From the NCBI GenBank assembly GCA_021014325.1, contig CM037461.1, positions 1,079,501-1,143,500 of the forward strand: DNA of 64,000 bases, read 5' to 3'. Of this stretch, positions 54,501 to 60,500 are shown piece by piece; within the stretch, counting starts at the first letter, position 1; each line of letters begins with the position of its first letter. Under the pieces are notes generated by a model. That model had not been told where the DNA came from. It worked only from the letters and a program-made list of their open reading frames with translations, and searched no databases. Made by a program: the position numbers and the translations under genes. The stretch comes from Plazaster borealis. Lineage: Eukaryota; Echinodermata; Asteroidea; Forcipulatida; Labidiasteridae.

Positions 54501-57500
54501 ATAAAGACAATTTCTACTTCCATGCACCAACCTCAAACACAGTCAATGGGCTTGCCCTTAAAGGTAAATACACACTTATGGTAACAGCTCAAAATCAGTA
54601 TCCACATTTTGTGTGATTCAATGCATGAAAAACAAACCTGTGAAAGTTTGACCTCAATTGGTCATCGAGATCACGAGAAAATAGTGAAAAGAGACCTTAA
54701 TGTGTTTTCTGTTTTTTCAAAATATCGCGCGTGATATATTTTAAGGAACCCTTTCAACCATTACTTACTTTAAATCATGTAAGTTGTGTGTGAATCTGTG
54801 AACATTTGTGTTTTTCGATCTTACCAATAGTGTACAATACTGTAGGGTCATAGATTGGTAAATATTCCAAAAAATTAACAACCATTTTAAAAGGAACATT
54901 GCAGAATTGTTTTTTGCTAACAAAACAGTTAAGCACTTTATATAATCCACCATATACATAAACTGACAAACCTGTAGAAGTTTGAGATCGATCGGCCATC
55001 TGGGTCACGAGAAAATAGTGAAAAACCGATTACACATTAACATGTGTTATACAATGCATGAATAAAACGCCCATGAGCGATAAACTCCAATCGGAAATTA
55101 CTTTTATTTATTTATCATCAAATGGCATTTCAGACAGAAATATTTCTAGGGATGTTTTCTACTATCATCATCATTAGACTGTGTAAGTTTTATGTAAATC
55201 TGTGATCTTAAAGAAAATTTTAATTACCAGTTCTGTAACGTTCCTTTAACAATTTACTCTGAGACTCACTGCAGCTGTTGATAGAATAAACTATTTTGAG
55301 AAAGGATTCCCTTCAAAGTAATATGATTTGGATAATTGCTCACCCAAAAACATTTGAATCTGAAAAACAATTCATGCATGAATCGTTTCTCAGATTTCTA
55401 AGGGTTAGTGTCTACAGGTATAGACCGACATTAATTATAATAAAAGACACACTACATACAACAAACATCAGGCCTGGAATTTCATCTTTGAGAGGGCAAG
55501 GCCATTTTCATTTTGCAAAGGGCACTTTCATCGGACAACCTTAAAGTCTATAAAATGGGAAAATTTTGAAGGGGCACCAAGGCCAAGACAAGGAGAAAAA
55601 CCCACTACATGTATGCGTCTACATCATACATGTATGACCCAAACTTTATAGGAATCTCCTCCACTGCAATAGCTTTATGTAATAACCCTTGAGTCCTTAG
55701 AACTACATGTATAATTCCTTCACTTTGGCAAAGTGGATACTAAAGGATTTAAGGTTTGATGTTAGGGTTAACTGGACTCAAAATTTACACTGGACCGCAG
55801 GCCTGAGGCCAGTGAATTTAGTGTTGGGCCAGTAAACTCACAATAAGTCCTGTGTTTTTCAAATAAAAAAATAATACCTCACTGTGTACAATATCTTAAA
55901 AAAATAAACATGATGTTCAATTGTTGCCTTTGACTCTGAGTGATTTATATCTTTCAATAGCACTGCACCTGTACATGTGCACTGATGCTACATTGTGTTG
56001 TAAAAATAGAAGCTCAATATGTCAGGCAAGTAAGCCAGATCTCAGACAACAGGTCAATTATTTACTGCCGTGCGAGCGTTGTCCAAGCCATTGAACATTG
56101 TGTGTGTACTCGCATTACTGCAGTCTGGCATACCGATGCGTTGATCGTGTGAATGGTGGAAAGTTCATCTGACATCCGCGTATCTTTGCAGTAAAAATGA
56201 CATTCATGTATTGTTATGGCGAAGAGATAGTCTGTTGAGATTTATTAACATTGTTTACCCTTAAGAAAAAATTAGATACATGGTGTTTTTCTCACTTTGA
56301 TTCTGGTTTATAGTAAAATCCTGTTGTCTGGGCTCGATTTCACACAGTAAGATTCATTTTTAAGAAGAGTTGCCAATATCACCATGGTGATACTGTATTG
56401 TGACATCACACCTTGCTTAGCAATTAAGATTTATTCACAGCTTAAGATCAATCTTAGCTCTTTGTGAAATTGGCTTTGGTCCTGTAAAAGTTTTGACCTA
56501 CCAGCCCTGTGTGGTCTTGTGGATTTCCCCCAAAAATCCAACCCCTGGTTAAATAGAGGGTAGGCCCCTATACATGTACCTTTGTATGTAGTTACTCAAA
56601 AAATTAATGAACATTAAGAGCAGTGTTCTCCAACCTATAGAAAAGACGTGGTGCACCGCCACGCTTTCTGCGGCGCACGCCACGCTTTTATAATCGCCGC
56701 CAAGCTTTATAAAAAAAATAAAAAATAAATAAAATAAAAAATTTAAAAATAAATTGTTTTTTTTTTTTTTTGGAGCACACTAGTAACACGGAATTACAAG
56801 GTAAGAAAAAGAAATGCGGTCGGGCTACCGGACACATACGTTTCCTCTAGTGGGTGCCTAAGATAAATTGGTACCAATAAATTAAATTAAATTGGTTTTC
56901 ATTTCAAGTAAGTGTTTAGAAAACCAGTATTTTACTTTGTGTTCTTAAAAACTGTAAAAATATTTCCTCAAAAAAGTCTGAGGAAAGTGGCCAGGATTCA
57001 CCTTAGAATGCACCACAGAGCATCTAGGATCAAAAATTTTCTCGGGGCCCTTGAGCGGGCCCCGGACCCCACGCTGTAGGGGCTTCGCGCTTCGCGCTCG
57101 CATTGTATACGTACCCACTCGCAGTTTTCACCACACCAAGCACCAACCTTTAATTTTCAAAGTTGGAGAACACTGAAGAGCACTGCTGTTGATGCTATAA
57201 AACATTGTTAGAAACGGCACCCTTTGAAGTATGTAGTTTTAGAGACAGAGGTAATATTTCACCCTAAAATTTGAATTTGAGAAGGGCTTCAGGCATGAAG
57301 CCTTTCTCAGGCATCTGAAAGTGAAAGCACACAATTGTAAACAAGGGTGTGGTGGGTTTTTTTCATTATTTTCTTGCAACTTCAATGACCAATTGAGCCC
57401 AAATTTTCACAGGTTTGTTACTTTAAATTCATTTGGGATACACCAAGTGAGGATACCGGTTTTGACAAATTGTACACCAAAAGTGTACCCTGCCTTTAAA

Positions 57501-60500
57501 AAGGGATTGTACAAGTACATACGTTTGGTAATTGGAACCCACTGTTTGTTTCAATCCTATATTAGTTACACAAAACTTCCCCTGTGAAAATTTCACTTTA
57601 AAAGGTGGAAGCGTGTTTGAGATCTGGACCGGTTATGTCCACGCAGGAAGAATAATCTGCAAGAAACGTTATTGTCAGTAACACTTCTCAGATTCAAATT
57701 TTTGGGGGATAAAAAGTGATATCTTTTCCCATAACCGCAGTACTTCTACATGTATGTGAAAAGTTTCTCAAAATGTAATACTATCCAAAGCTGAGGGGGT
57801 TTGTACTTCTTACCAAGTAAGTTTATTGCCATTAATTTTCAGAGTCATTACCAAACGTATACAGACCCTATTTAATGACAACGTACCAATCTAATCTTTT
57901 CTTGCACTCCTTTGCTACCATTGTCCATAGTTTGCACATGTTGCAAGGCTTAGTGTGTTTCCACACAGTGTCTAGGCCTATGTGTCACCATCAGACCTCT
58001 AAACCCCTCAAATGGACTATCCTTCATCAATAGGAAATTGAGGCAATCCATTTAATTCCCACCTAATTCTAATGCCAGTGGATATGTCTCAACAGTGTCA
58101 TAGAAAATCAAGTCACTTCCTTACTTTGTTTTGACCAGATGTTCACAAGAGACATGACGTACCAGGCCTCAACCTTAACAGCGGCCACCAGCGGCCATTG
58201 CCGCGAGGCCCCGGCGAATTGCCGTGATGCCCCTTTAAAAAACACGTACATGTACCTTACGGCCACTTGGCCGTCGTGCCCCTTTCCACTCCATTATATT
58301 ATGTATTTGAAAGTGTTATTAAAAATAATGTTAACGTTGTGACCCATTTAATTAAGGTCAAATTGTTTCTGGACGTACGTAACGTACGCTCCCGCACACT
58401 AGTTTTCATAAGGCTGTTTGCCATCGCGCAAAATACCGAAGTACTTGCAGTGTGGAGAATGTGGCATGGCAACCATATCAAACGTTGTTGAGTTGATTAC
58501 TACTAAAAGCACGGCACCAGACTACTCTAATGTATAGACTGGCTACAGGTCCCTACACTGAATTACACATTTTCGCATTGATTCTGTCTATTGAGATCTG
58601 TATGTGTAGGGGATGGGGCTGGGAGCGGGATTCAGTCTATGTTTTTTTCTCGCTATTTCGCTGGTGTCCAAGGCTTGTTCTTTTAGATAAATGTATTGGA
58701 TAAATGTTTGTGAACCAGCTACCTGCCTGCGTTGCAACTTTCTTTTTCGTCGTCAAACAAACGTTTGTGTACACGCGTGGAAATGTCAAAATCGGAGCAG
58801 TTAACGGTGCAAAAAATTCGGAAATCTTTATCATAATCTATCAATTCAATATTGATCCATCATGCAATCCCATAACAGACGTAAAGAAAAAGCACGAGGT
58901 CGAATTGGCTGGAGCAGCAGCAAAGTGCAAACGTTTAGACGCGGGTTTTTTTGGTGAAATTGTTAAGCCGGAACTCGGAAGGCATAAACCTTGTCATGTT
59001 CGGCATGCACATTTACATAGGCCAATTATTAGACGTTGGGGATTCGATTTCAATTTTCATAATCATATTTATTTTTAAGAATATTTTTTTTCAAGAATTT
59101 TATATTCAACTTCAAGGTCTGGTTGACTTTTCCGGAACAACATATTTTATTGAGCATTGGGGTTGGGTGGGGAGATGGGGCGATGGTGATCCGGGATTGA
59201 TATTTTTTCATATGAGCACGCAGGGAATTAACTTTCTTAATATTTTTTCTGTATGATTTTTTCCAAGAATTCTGTGTTCTGGGGCAACGATTTTTGTCAA
59301 GTGAGCGTGTTGGAGTATACATGTCATTAACAAATAAAAGTTTGAAAATGGCCTCGGTGCCCTTTCAGTTGGCCTTGGTGCCCCTCTCTTTTTGGAGCCT
59401 TCAAGGCCAAGTGGCCTTGACCCTCTGAAGCTTAAGGTTGAGGCCTGACGTACAGTCAGCATACTACAATGTCCTGCATGTACACGTACAACTCTTGTTC
59501 ATCACTTGTTGAACACTCAAGTGTACAACATGTACACATTATTATTATTACGTATTAGGCCTATTATTTATTTGGCAATTTCACATAAAAATACAAAAAT
59601 ACAAGTATTTTATACGAATAGGATTAGGGTTAGGGTAAATTTGTAAAATACACATGATTGTACCATATTGTACTTTGCGTAAAGATATTGAAATTGATAT
59701 TGAAATGGTTTAGGCCAAGTAAAATAAATAACATGTTGCTCGTCCCCGCCCGCCTCGGTTTTGGCGGCCGCACCGATTTTTTTTGTTATTTGTTATTAAA
59801 AAAAAAAAAAATTTAAAAAAAATTTTTAAAAAAATTTTTAAAAATTTACATATTATTTATAGCTATTTCCAATGTACCCTTTATTTTTATTGAGCAGTTT
59901 CATCATCTGTCTTACATGTAGGCCTACAAGAATAGCTCTTGCAACGCATAATGAGAAACTCTTTACTTTGAAACGTTTTGCCCTTCAGGTTTGCATGCCA
60001 CAGTTCTTTGCCACGCACACAGAATAACTTTGGAGCAAAATCAAGAATGACTCTTTAGAAATAATTACAATGTATCAAAATGGACACAGAAACACACACA
60101 GAATTTGAGGACATACAAAACATACTCATAAACCATAAAACCATCTTCAAATACGATATGGCGGCCATCTTAGACATGGTGGCCATCTTGAAAAAAAATA
60201 ACAAAAAAATTGAAAATAACAAATAACAAGGACCTCCCTCACCAACTTTTTCAAAAAGTCCGGACGAGCAACATGTTATTTATTTTACTTGGCCTTATTA
60301 CAATAAAATCACTCTCAACAAAGCCTGTACATGTAGACTGAAGGCCATTAGTGTTAGCCATGAGGGGTGTCTTGTTGTCTTTTGGACATCCTGTTTTATA
60401 ATTGGGACACTCCTGTTTTATCTGTCATTTACATTTAAATTTGTAACTTTGTAAGTTTTAAACAATTTGGACACCAAGTTTTTAAATTTCCAGCAAATTT

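Noticed and set aside
58704..59078. 124-codon plus-strand frame
   Set aside because: Lies inside transposon L, no recognisable domain, low-complexity aromatic-rich C-terminal end; treated as element sequence.
59623..59636. Interstitial telomere repeat TTAGGGTTAGGG
   Set aside because: Only two units; expected by chance in AT-rich DNA of this length.
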